Of a stretch of 64,000 bases of DNA, positions 52,677 to 59,160 are shown piece by piece; the first letter of the stretch is position 1, and each line of letters opens with the position of its first letter. The stretch covers positions 62,001 to 126,000 of the forward strand of contig JAOAPY010000015.1 in assembly GCA_025463135.1 (NCBI GenBank). The letters run 5' to 3'. Under the pieces are notes generated by a model. That model made no database searches. It had not been told where the DNA came from and saw nothing but the letters and a program-made list of their open reading frames with translations. Position numbers and translations under genes: made by a program. The DNA comes from Acidobacteriota bacterium (GTDB taxonomy: Bacteria; Acidobacteriota; Blastocatellia; Pyrinomonadales; Pyrinomonadaceae).

Positions 52677-55119
52677 AAGCGGACGCAGCGTGGCTGGTCT
52701 CCTCGGTCTCGGGATCGGTCTTGTAGTAATTCTGGCTGTAGTAACGCTGGTAGTAGTAGTAATCGTGCGTCTGTAAATTGATGTTATTTAAGACGACGCC
52801 AAAAATCCTGGCGCCGACGTCTTGCAGCAATTGTCGCGAACGGCGCACAACGTGACGCGAACTCTTGCCCCCGTGAACCACCAACAGGACACCATCGACC
52901 ATCGTGGAGATGAGTACGCCATCAGTAAACGATGCGATGGGCGGCGAGTCGATGACGACATGACTGTATTTTGATTGCAAGGCAGCAACCAGTCGCCGCA
53001 TTTGATCAGAGCCCAACAGCTCAGCCGGATTTGGCGGTATGGGGCCCGAGGTCAGAATGTTGAGATCGCTCACCGGGTCGTGGTCGACTACGCTAATCAT
53101 CTCCAACTCGGTCATCTCACTCGCGAGGATTGAACTCAAGCCTGCCTTGGCCTCAAGTCCAAAAATGGAGCGCAACCGGGGTCGACGCATATCCGCATCC
53201 ACAATTACAACACTGGCACCCGTTTGGGCCAAACTAAGCGCGGTGTTTACAGCCGTCGTCGTCTTCCCTTCTCCTGGCAGACTGGAAGTTACAAGCAATG
53301 CCTTGGGCGCGCGACCAGCAGTGGAAAGCAATACAGACGTGCGCAGGTGCCGGTACGATTCCGCCAGCGGCGACCTGCCATCAACGTTCATTAACAACTC
53401 AGGATTAGTGGAAGCAGATCCGTTTCCGTTTTTCCTTAGCAGTGTTCCGGGCGCAGCGGCCAGGGCTTTGCGGCGCGCCGCCGGAGCGATAGCGGGAATA
53501 ACCGCGAGCGCCGGCAGATGTAAAAGGCGTTCGACCTCTTCGGTAGAGTGAATCGTGTCGTCAAGGTATTCAAGAAACAAAGCCAGGCCTATACCCAGAC
53601 CAAGCGACAGCAGGAAAGCTATCATGACGCCACGCATACGATTCGGACCGACCGGTCCCTCTGGAGCGATCGCGTGATCCACGACGGAGATATTATTAGC
53701 ATTGCTCGCGCCCGTTACCTCGTTCTCTTTTGAACGCTGGAGTAAGTTCGTCAGCAAGCCTTTGTTCGTCTCGATACCCTGCTGGATGATGTGGTAGTTA
53801 ATGGCGGCTTCGTTCTGCGTAAGAGTCTCCGCCCGCTGTTGCGTGAATTGTTTGCGGAGGAACTCCTCCTTGGCGAGTGCCTGGCGATAACGCGTCTCGA
53901 GATTTGTCAGTAGCGTCGAACCTTTTTGACTGCGACCTTCCTTTAGCTGCTTCTCGATCTCTGCGATTTGCTGATTAATTTCCTTCACTTCCGGTGCTTC
54001 TTCGGTAGCATCCACCAGCAGTTGGGCCCGCTTCTGCTTGAGATCGTTAAGGCGTGCCTCATTGTCGGCTGCTTGTTTTGTATCTCCCTCGGCCAGTGCA
54101 CTGGCCGCGCCGGGGGCCTGGGCAGCATGAAAGGCCGATTCCGCGGTGCTGCGCTCATTTTCGGCTTCAAGTAATTGTCCGTTCAATCCTGCGAGACGCT
54201 CGACGACGGTGTTTTGCTTCTCATCAAGCGAGAGGATCTGATGGCTCTTGGCGTAGTTCACCAGCTTCTCTTCGTCTTCGCGGATGTGTGCCTGCAAATC
54301 AGCAACGCGCTTTTGCAGAAAATCACCGGTGGTCTCGTTGGTCTTTTCCTTTTTCTCAAAATTCTGGGCTCTGAAGGTGTCAGCAATAGTATTGATGACT
54401 TTGGCGGCCACGATGGGGTCGGTGTGCTGAAAACTTATGTCGATGAGGCGAGTCTCTTTATTAAAACCGCCGCGACTTTCCCTGACCGGCTCGACATGCA
54501 GCCCGCCGGCAATTCTGCCGACGAACGGAGCGAGGCGCTTAGCTTCCTTCAGATCCTCTGCGTCGTTGGTTGCGGCGGGTTCCGTTGAGAGCGTCAATTC
54601 ATCCTTCGGTTGCGGCAGCGGCTCCGTTTCCTGGCCCTTGAGGCCAATCATTTTCAGCACTGTTTGCCAGGTCGAACGCTTCTGACCCTGTCCCTTGAGG
54701 AAGTCGGGGTTATGTTCCAGATCCAAAGTCTTTACTACGCGGCGGAGTAAACCGGCGCTGGTCAGAATTTGCAACTGCGTATTGAAGTAGACCGGATCGT
54801 TGGGCGTGCCGATAAAATAAGGAGTCTTCAAACCCAGCGCTGCGTTGTTCTCGAGGTCAACCTGCACCCGCGCATCGGCCTGATAAATATCAGGCTTTCG
54901 AGCCATGTAAACGACTGCCAGCATGGTGACCAGCACCACGACGCTAATGACCAGCCAAAGCCGCTTGCGTATTGCGCGCCAATAGTCGAGCAGGTGAATC
55001 TCGTTCTCGGCATTGGGATCGACGCCATAGTTATAGCTATGTGGCGTCCCGCCTTCGATTGGTTTATCGAGCGCACTGGTCTGCGCAATGCGCGCTGCAA
55101 TTTGGCTGGATTCTTTCAT
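52675..55119 (-). CDS. Wzc-like polysaccharide co-polymerase and tyrosine autokinase
   Basis: 814 residues. Wzz-type N-terminal domain with a transmembrane segment at about 57-77 (LWLVISVVVLVTMLAVVYMA), a long coiled-coil periplasmic region (about 280-500), a second transmembrane segment (GVMIAFLLSLGLGIGLALFL), then the BY-kinase domain with Walker A SSLPGEGKTTTA (about 610), A' VVIVDADMRRPRL and Walker B HVVIDSPP. The C-terminal Tyr cluster (DYYYYQRYYSQNYYKT) is the autophosphorylation site. Controls chain length and export with Wza. ATG 55119 has AAAGGA six bases upstream. Confidence 0.93.
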   Translation of the reverse strand: MKESSQIAARIAQTSALDKPIEGGTPHSYNYGVDPNAENEIHLLDYWRAIRKRLWLVISVVVLVTMLAVVYMARKPDIYQADARVQVDLENNAALGLKTPYFIGTPNDPVYFNTQLQILTSAGLLRRVVKTLDLEHNPDFLKGQGQKRSTWQTVLKMIGLKGQETEPLPQPKDELTLSTEPAATNDAEDLKEAKRLAPFVGRIAGGLHVEPVRESRGGFNKETRLIDISFQHTDPIVAAKVINTIADTFRAQNFEKKEKTNETTGDFLQKRVADLQAHIREDEEKLVNYAKSHQILSLDEKQNTVVERLAGLNGQLLEAENERSTAESAFHAAQAPGAASALAEGDTKQAADNEARLNDLKQKRAQLLVDATEEAPEVKEINQQIAEIEKQLKEGRSQKGSTLLTNLETRYRQALAKEEFLRKQFTQQRAETLTQNEAAINYHIIQQGIETNKGLLTNLLQRSKENEVTGASNANNISVVDHAIAPEGPVGPNRMRGVMIAFLLSLGLGIGLALFLEYLDDTIHSTEEVERLLHLPALAVIPAIAPAARRKALAAAPGTLLRKNGNGSASTNPELLMNVDGRSPLAESYRHLRTSVLLSTAGRAPKALLVTSSLPGEGKTTTAVNTALSLAQTGASVVIVDADMRRPRLRSIFGLEAKAGLSSILASEMTELEMISVVDHDPVSDLNILTSGPIPPNPAELLGSDQMRRLVAALQSKYSHVVIDSPPIASFTDGVLISTMVDGVLLVVHGGKSSRHVVRRSRQLLQDVGARIFGVVLNNINLQTHDYYYYQRYYSQNYYKTDPETEETSHAASA

Positions 55120-55139
55120 CGGTTTCCTTTAAGAGCAAA

Positions 55140-55608
55140 GAGCTAAGAGCAAAGAGCTGAGCGCGAAGAGATTAGCTAACTGCCGAGGGTTCGTGAAAAG
55201 TTCGTGATCTTGCGACTGAGCAAATCACAGTCCCTCAGGAGATCATCAACCTCAGCGCCACTCACCAACCCAAGGCCCTCAAAAACCATTAGCATTGAGG
55301 CATCCTCGAATAGGGATCGCCTGGCGATGTTTAGGTATTGCATAAATTCGCGCGAGTGGGTGCTGCCGGAACCTTCGGCGATATTATTTGTCAGTGACAG
55401 GCCCGCCGCTCGTAGCTGTTCGGCATAGCGATAAAGACGCCTTTTATCCAGCTCCTCCGCGAGCCTATGTAATTTCACAGCAAGGACGCGGGCCCGCTGC
55501 CAGATTTCCAGATCCTCAAACCTGAAATGGGGTCTCGCCGTTTTAGGGGCCGTAATTCTCTGCATGCAGCCTCTCTACGCTTCGCCCTTAGCTCTTTGCT
55601 CTTAGCCC
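55140..55608. repeat. Inverted heptamer arrays bracketing the S23-like gene
   Basis: Left array 55140-55168 (GAGCTAAGAGCAAAGAGC...) and right array 55580-55608 are inverted copies matching at 26 of 29 positions. The only gene between them is the S23/IVP-like CDS 55176-55565, which fills almost the whole interval. This has the form of a small element with inverted ends, but no transposase or target duplication is seen. Confidence 0.8.
55176..55565 (-). CDS. Four-helix-bundle S23/IVP-family protein
   Basis: 129 residues, helical. The signature FRFEDLEIWQRARVLAVKLH, then RYAEQLRAAGLSLTNNIAEGSG and REFMQYLNIARRSLFE, is that of the 23S-rRNA-intervening-sequence (S23/four helix bundle) family. These are named for ORFs within rRNA intervening sequences; their biochemical role is unproved. 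It is not in rRNA here but between wza and wzc, seven bases from one heptamer array and fourteen from the other. ATG 55565. Unrelated in function to the neighbouring polysaccharide genes as far as can be seen. Confidence 0.87.
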   Translation of the reverse strand: MQRITAPKTARPHFRFEDLEIWQRARVLAVKLHRLAEELDKRRLYRYAEQLRAAGLSLTNNIAEGSGSTHSREFMQYLNIARRSLFEDASMLMVFEGLGLVSGAEVDDLLRDCDLLSRKITNFSRTLGS

Positions 55609-56715
55609 TTACGGAATCACTCTTACTGGCAGTTGGCCGACGCTGGGCGCAATGGTACCCATTAGGCTGCGGATCAAGCTCTTGGCGCCTGAGGTGGGGA
55701 CGTCAACGATGTCATTCGGCATCAGGGAAATGTCCTCGGCCTTTTTCTTTTCAATGGCGCTGAGATCCGCATAGATTTCTTTCTTGGTGTTGCTCCCTGG
55801 TTGCTGGCGGACGACGCGGATCTTTTCCTTCTTGCTGTCCATACCCAGGCCACCAGCCATCGCTATTGCCTGGCTCAAGGTGATCGGTTCTTTCAGTGGT
55901 ATCGCGCGCGGCACCTTGACGTTTCCGACTACATAAATCTGGTCGGCCTCAGGCAAAGTGACGATATCACCATTCTCGAGATACGGATTCGCTGCCTCCG
56001 CTCCCAACATAGTGTCACGCAGCCTGTAGCTGGCAAAACCTGTGGCTAGAGATTCGTTGACCTGGTCGCCTTCATCGCACTGATGCGCCGTGGGTGAATG
56101 AACGACATTGATAGTCTGACCAGCGTTTGTGGCCGGGCCTTTCGCATAGGTCAGCAGATCGAGCAACCGTATGCGGCGCTGCAATTGAAAGCGGCCCTGC
56201 TCACCCACAAAACCAATGATTGCTACTTGTGACCCTTTGAATTCCTTAATAAAAACATCCACCTGTGGATTGCGATAGAACTTCAGATAGCGGTTCGAAA
56301 TTTCTTTCGCCAATTCGCTCTCTGACAAACAGCCCGCCATGATTGGCGTGTCGATTAATGGCATTCGAATAGTGCCATTCCCCTCGACGCGAACTGCGTC
56401 TCGGGAAAGATTAGGGCGATTCAATATGCGAATATCCAGCACATCACCAGGTCCGATCTTGTAGTGCTCATCAGTAGCGGCATTGCTGAATGGCGTTTTC
56501 AACTGCGTTACCGGTTGTTTGGGAGTTACCACGGCTGCGGTTGTGGCTCCCGTTGCTTGCGTCTTTTCCGCTGAGGTTTGGGCGCCGGCTGGCTGCCACA
56601 TTAAGAGGACGCACGGCAAAAGGCCAAACCATCTTGCATGAGTCAAAAGGCCGTGACGAAATCCAATTGTCGACTTCGGATCTGTTCTTAATTGAGATTT
56701 GGGCATGTTCCACAT
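55609..56715 (-). CDS. Wza-type polysaccharide export protein
   Basis: 368 residues. N-terminal signal (about 25-47), no clear lipobox. Polysaccharide biosynthesis/export domain with YKIGPGDVLDIRILNRP, then SLBB-type segments (AIIGFVGEQGRFQL and VYVVGNVKVPRAIPL) and a conserved C-terminal NDIVDVPTSG. Forms the outer-membrane export channel with Wzc. ATG 56715 has GGAG eight bases upstream; the upstream GTG 56721 has no spacer. The stop lies beside a heptamer array. Start of the wza-S23-wzc run. Confidence 0.9.
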   Translation of the reverse strand: MWNMPKSQLRTDPKSTIGFRHGLLTHARWFGLLPCVLLMWQPAGAQTSAEKTQATGATTAAVVTPKQPVTQLKTPFSNAATDEHYKIGPGDVLDIRILNRPNLSRDAVRVEGNGTIRMPLIDTPIMAGCLSESELAKEISNRYLKFYRNPQVDVFIKEFKGSQVAIIGFVGEQGRFQLQRRIRLLDLLTYAKGPATNAGQTINVVHSPTAHQCDEGDQVNESLATGFASYRLRDTMLGAEAANPYLENGDIVTLPEADQIYVVGNVKVPRAIPLKEPITLSQAIAMAGGLGMDSKKEKIRVVRQQPGSNTKKEIYADLSAIEKKKAEDISLMPNDIVDVPTSGAKSLIRSLMGTIAPSVGQLPVRVIP

Positions 56716-56757
56716 AGTCACAACTCCTACTAAGTGTTTGTTAACTGGCGAGGTAGA

Positions 56758-57048
56758 TCATTTTCCTGACATTCCCAGTCGGCGAGACATCAAGGCCTCG
56801 CGCATGTGATTAGGATGGGCAAGATTAAGTACCGTGTTGCTCAGAAGTACCAGGAGTTCTTCATGCTCGCGGTGAAAAGCGCCGGTCAGAGGCTGATCGC
56901 CTGTCTTTACGACAATGCCGTCCCTGACCCATTGCCAGAACTGGGTCTGCGTGGTCCAGAACTCGCGCCGGTCACGGCAGACGACGAGCGCCGTCTTCCG
57001 TTTCTTTTTCTTCTTCTTGTCCTTGTCCTTTTTGACGTCTTTCTTCAT
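56758..57048 (-). CDS. Small lysine-rich hypothetical protein
   Basis: 96 residues. Begins with a lysine/aspartate run (MKKDVKKDKDKKKKKK) then TALVVCRDRREFWTTQTQFWQWVRDGIVVKT, GDQPLTGAFHREHEELLVLLSN and LAHPNHMREALMSRR. No known domain is recognised; cytosolic and probably helical. Basic N-terminus suggests nucleic acid or membrane-acidic-lipid binding. Same direction as wza and 36 bp upstream of its start; may be co-transcribed. Function unknown. Confidence 0.6.
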   Translation of the reverse strand: MKKDVKKDKDKKKKKKRKTALVVCRDRREFWTTQTQFWQWVRDGIVVKTGDQPLTGAFHREHEELLVLLSNTVLNLAHPNHMREALMSRRLGMSGK

Positions 57049-57203
57049 GTCTTATCGATAGTAAGATCTTTTTGGACACACCGGTGACCTTGCATGGCAT
57101 TTCATTATCGGCGCCGGATTCAGATGACCCGGCGTGAAAGAAGCCACACATAGTACCCCGAAGGGAAGCCTTATGTGCAAGGCGGCATCAGGTTTTCAAA
57201 CCT

Positions 57204-57253
57204 GGGAGCGCGGGCTTCCGGCCCGCCCTGCGAGCAGGGATGCTCGCGCTCCC
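57204..57253. repeat. Cloverleaf-type palindrome
   Basis: Outer stem GGGAGC...GCTCCC with two internal hairpins: GCGGGC/GCCCGC (57210-57215, 57221-57226) and GCGAGCA/TGCTCGC (57230-57236, 57241-57247). It lies just past the LuxR stop (57257) and could end that transcript. Only one copy in the window. Confidence 0.7.
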
Positions 57254-57256
57254 GGA

Positions 57257-57895
57257 TCACATCAACAAACGCGATATCAACTCGGCCCTTCGCTTGACTC
57301 CAAACTTGATAAAAATGTGCCGCAGATGGAACTTGACGGTTTGTTCGGTGACGCCGAGGCGGCTTCCTATCTCGGCATTTGTTAATCCTTCGACACAGCA
57401 AAGGGTCACCTGGGCTTCGCGCCGGCTGAGCATGTTGTTGGCGACGACTCGCTTGATTGCCCTTTCAAAGAATTGATTTCCATCTCTGATGCGTACTGCG
57501 TGCGGATATATTTCGACGCCCATTGCCTGTCGATGGGCGAGAACGTCTTCCGGCGTGCGCACACAAAAGTGTTTAGTAGTGCCGCCGTTTGCGCCACCAT
57601 TGGCCAAGCGCTCAATGCTGAGTTTAGTGAGCAGGCCCTCGAGTCCGCGGCGGACGGTCCCCGAAGTGCGGATGCTGGTGAGCAGCATCAAGTGTCGCGT
57701 ACTGAAGAGGCCCGTATGGCTGCCCTCGGTCGCCTTCTCAGAGAGCATCGATACGTAGAGCCTGTGTTCCAGTGGTGTGTGGCTCAGCGCAACCAAAGCC
57801 ATGGCGCGGCCGTCGGTAGAAAGTTCACCGGGCTCGCCTAAAGGGTAGGTTTCTGACTCTACCCCGCTCTTGATTAGCGTCTTTTGCGGAAACAT
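57257..57895 (-). CDS. LuxR-type HTH transcriptional regulator
   Basis: 212 residues. C-terminal helix-turn-helix about 145-205 with LSRREAQVTLCCVEGLTNAEIGSRLGVTEQTVKFHLRHIFIKFGVKRRAELI. The N-terminal ~130 residues have no recognised sensing domain: no receiver Asp, no PAS signature, no acyl-homoserine-lactone motif is visible. Orientation is the same as the Wza/Wzc genes, 208 bp upstream of the Lys-rich gene, so it is a candidate regulator of the polysaccharide export operon. The trigger is unknown. Confidence 0.85.
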   Translation of the reverse strand: MFPQKTLIKSGVESETYPLGEPGELSTDGRAMALVALSHTPLEHRLYVSMLSEKATEGSHTGLFSTRHLMLLTSIRTSGTVRRGLEGLLTKLSIERLANGGANGGTTKHFCVRTPEDVLAHRQAMGVEIYPHAVRIRDGNQFFERAIKRVVANNMLSRREAQVTLCCVEGLTNAEIGSRLGVTEQTVKFHLRHIFIKFGVKRRAELISRLLM

Positions 57896-58290
57896 CTATT
57901 GTTCGCGGTGATTGCGGCGAGAAGTTAACGCCGTCACTGTGGTAAACCCAAAGAGTCGCTCGGGAAGAATCCTTCGGACCGGACTGCAAAATCTTAAAGT
58001 AAAAGGGCGAATTAAGTGTATGCCTTTCTCTCTTATTCTTCGATAAATTGTGCTTTTGATTTTCACTGAGGTATTGCGATGTTCGGATTCCCTGAGCGGG
58101 ACGACGCAACCCTCAAAGCCCCAAAGCCAATCATCAAAACCATTTGAGTGGTGAAGCCTAATTCGTCCCTTGAATCCTGTCAAGCGAATAAACGGCGAAG
58201 GGCGAAGGGCAAAGGGCGAAGGGCAGGGGGCGAAGGGCAGGGAGCGAAGGGCAGAGGGTTGGCCGGCCCTTACCTCTTAGCCCTTTGCTC
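57896..58290. other. 395-bp intergenic region upstream of the LuxR-type gene
   Basis: No gene is supported. It holds a candidate promoter (58155-58183) for the regulator and an inverted heptamer array (58193-58309) reaching the gmhA stop. The rest, 57896-58150, shows nothing recognisable beyond A/T-rich patches at 57996-58070. Confidence 0.7.
58155..58183 (-). promoter_or_regulatory. Candidate promoter upstream of the LuxR-type gene
   Basis: Minus strand: perfect -35 TTGACA (58183-58178), 17-base spacer, weak -10 TAGGCT (58160-58155), about 260 bases before the ATG at 57895. Unusually long leader if used. Confidence 0.3.
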
Positions 58291-58309
58291 TTAGCGCGCG
58301 CTTCGCGCT
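58193..58309. repeat. Inverted heptamer array (GRGCNAA family) at the gmhA terminus
   Basis: Left GGGCGAA/GGGCAAA/GGGCAGG units, a central GGCCGGCC, then TTAGCCC/TTTGCTC/TTAGCGC/TTCGCCC in the opposite sense. The right part encodes the last residues (GEARSAR) of gmhA and supplies its TAA. Confidence 0.8.
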
Positions 58310-58911
58310 TCGCCCATCGCGTCAACCATCTCGCACCATAGGTGGCCAATGGTAATGTGGGCTTCCTGAACTCTGGATGTCCGATCTGAGCCTATAATCA
58401 ACGCCTGATCACAGAGCGAGGCCAAACGGCCGCCGTCGCGTCCGCCCAAAGCCATGGTTTGGCACCCAAGGTCTTTCGCTGTTTCAACGGCCCGAATGAC
58501 GTTGGGGGATCCTCCGCTGGTGCTTATCGCTATCAGGAGGTCGTTTTTTTGGGCTAAAGCTAGAATCTGACGCGCGAATACTTCTTCGTAGCCAAAATCA
58601 TTACTAATTGCGGTCAAGGCTGAGGTGTCAGTGGTGAGAGCGATTGCGGGCCAGGCGCGGCGGTGAAGTTCATACCTTCCGACCAATTCTGCGGCAATAT
58701 GCTGTGCGTCCGCGGCGCTTCCGCCGTTGCCACAGAGCAGGATCTTATTACCAGCTGTCAGCGTCTGACAGATGAGGTCTCCCGTTTGCTGAATCAATTC
58801 CAGCTTCGTATCCAGCAGTGTCTTCAGGGATTCCAAATGCTCTTCCAGCGAACGAGCCAGTAACGCTCGTGTAGCTGTCGAACTCTCGGATTTCGGTGAA
58901 TTGGTTTCCAC
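58291..58911 (-). CDS. gmhA: SIS-domain phosphoheptose isomerase-like protein
   Basis: 206 residues. Converts sedoheptulose 7-phosphate to D-glycero-D-manno-heptose 7-phosphate, the first step of ADP- or GDP-heptose synthesis. The SIS motif ILLCGNGGSAADAQHIAAELVGRYELHRR is the GmhA signature, followed by NDFGYEEVFARQ, ISTSGGSPNVIRAVETA and a C-terminal HITIGHLWCEMVDA. The start is GTG 58911. The C-terminal residues come from a heptamer array. No other heptose pathway gene is in the window. Divergent from mutS. Confidence 0.88.
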   Translation of the reverse strand: METNSPKSESSTATRALLARSLEEHLESLKTLLDTKLELIQQTGDLICQTLTAGNKILLCGNGGSAADAQHIAAELVGRYELHRRAWPAIALTTDTSALTAISNDFGYEEVFARQILALAQKNDLLIAISTSGGSPNVIRAVETAKDLGCQTMALGGRDGGRLASLCDQALIIGSDRTSRVQEAHITIGHLWCEMVDAMGEARSAR

Positions 58912-58959
58912 GTTTCAGTTCACTCTGCCAAATTATGAACAGGCCTCGCACCAGGGCAG

Positions 58960-59020
58960 GAGTCAAGTTTGACTCGTCGCCTGAGGCTGATTTGTTGGAG
59001 CTGGAAACTATCATAGTTTC
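58960..59020. promoter_or_regulatory. Two perfect palindromes in the gmhA-mutS divergent region
   Basis: GAGTCAA-GT-TTGACTC (58960-58975) and GAAACTAT-C-ATAGTTTC (59004-59020) are perfect dyads in the 249-bp gap between divergent gmhA and mutS. They could be operators, but no binding protein is known. Confidence 0.4.
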
Positions 59021-59034
59021 TCCTGAAGGAAAAA

Positions 59035-59157
59035 GTCGTAAACCGGGAACCGGGAGACCGCGAACCGTCAGCAGCACTGTGGCACCGTCAGATTCTGGGT
59101 TTGCTTGTTGCCGATTTACTTGTTCCGGTTTACTGTTTCCGCTTCACGCTTTTCACG
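59035..59157. repeat. Inverted heptamer array (AAACCGG family) upstream of mutS
   Basis: Left TAAACCG-GGAACCG-GGAGACCG-CGAACCG and right CGATTTA-CTTGTTC-CGGTTTA-CTGTTTC-CGCTTCA run as 7-base units in opposite senses. The right array ends immediately before the mutS ATG. Confidence 0.6.
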
Positions 59158-59160
59158 AAT

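Noticed and set aside
57896-58188. Possible small RNA upstream of the LuxR-type gene
   Set aside because: A promoter candidate exists, but no hairpin terminator or conserved structure is visible in the following region.
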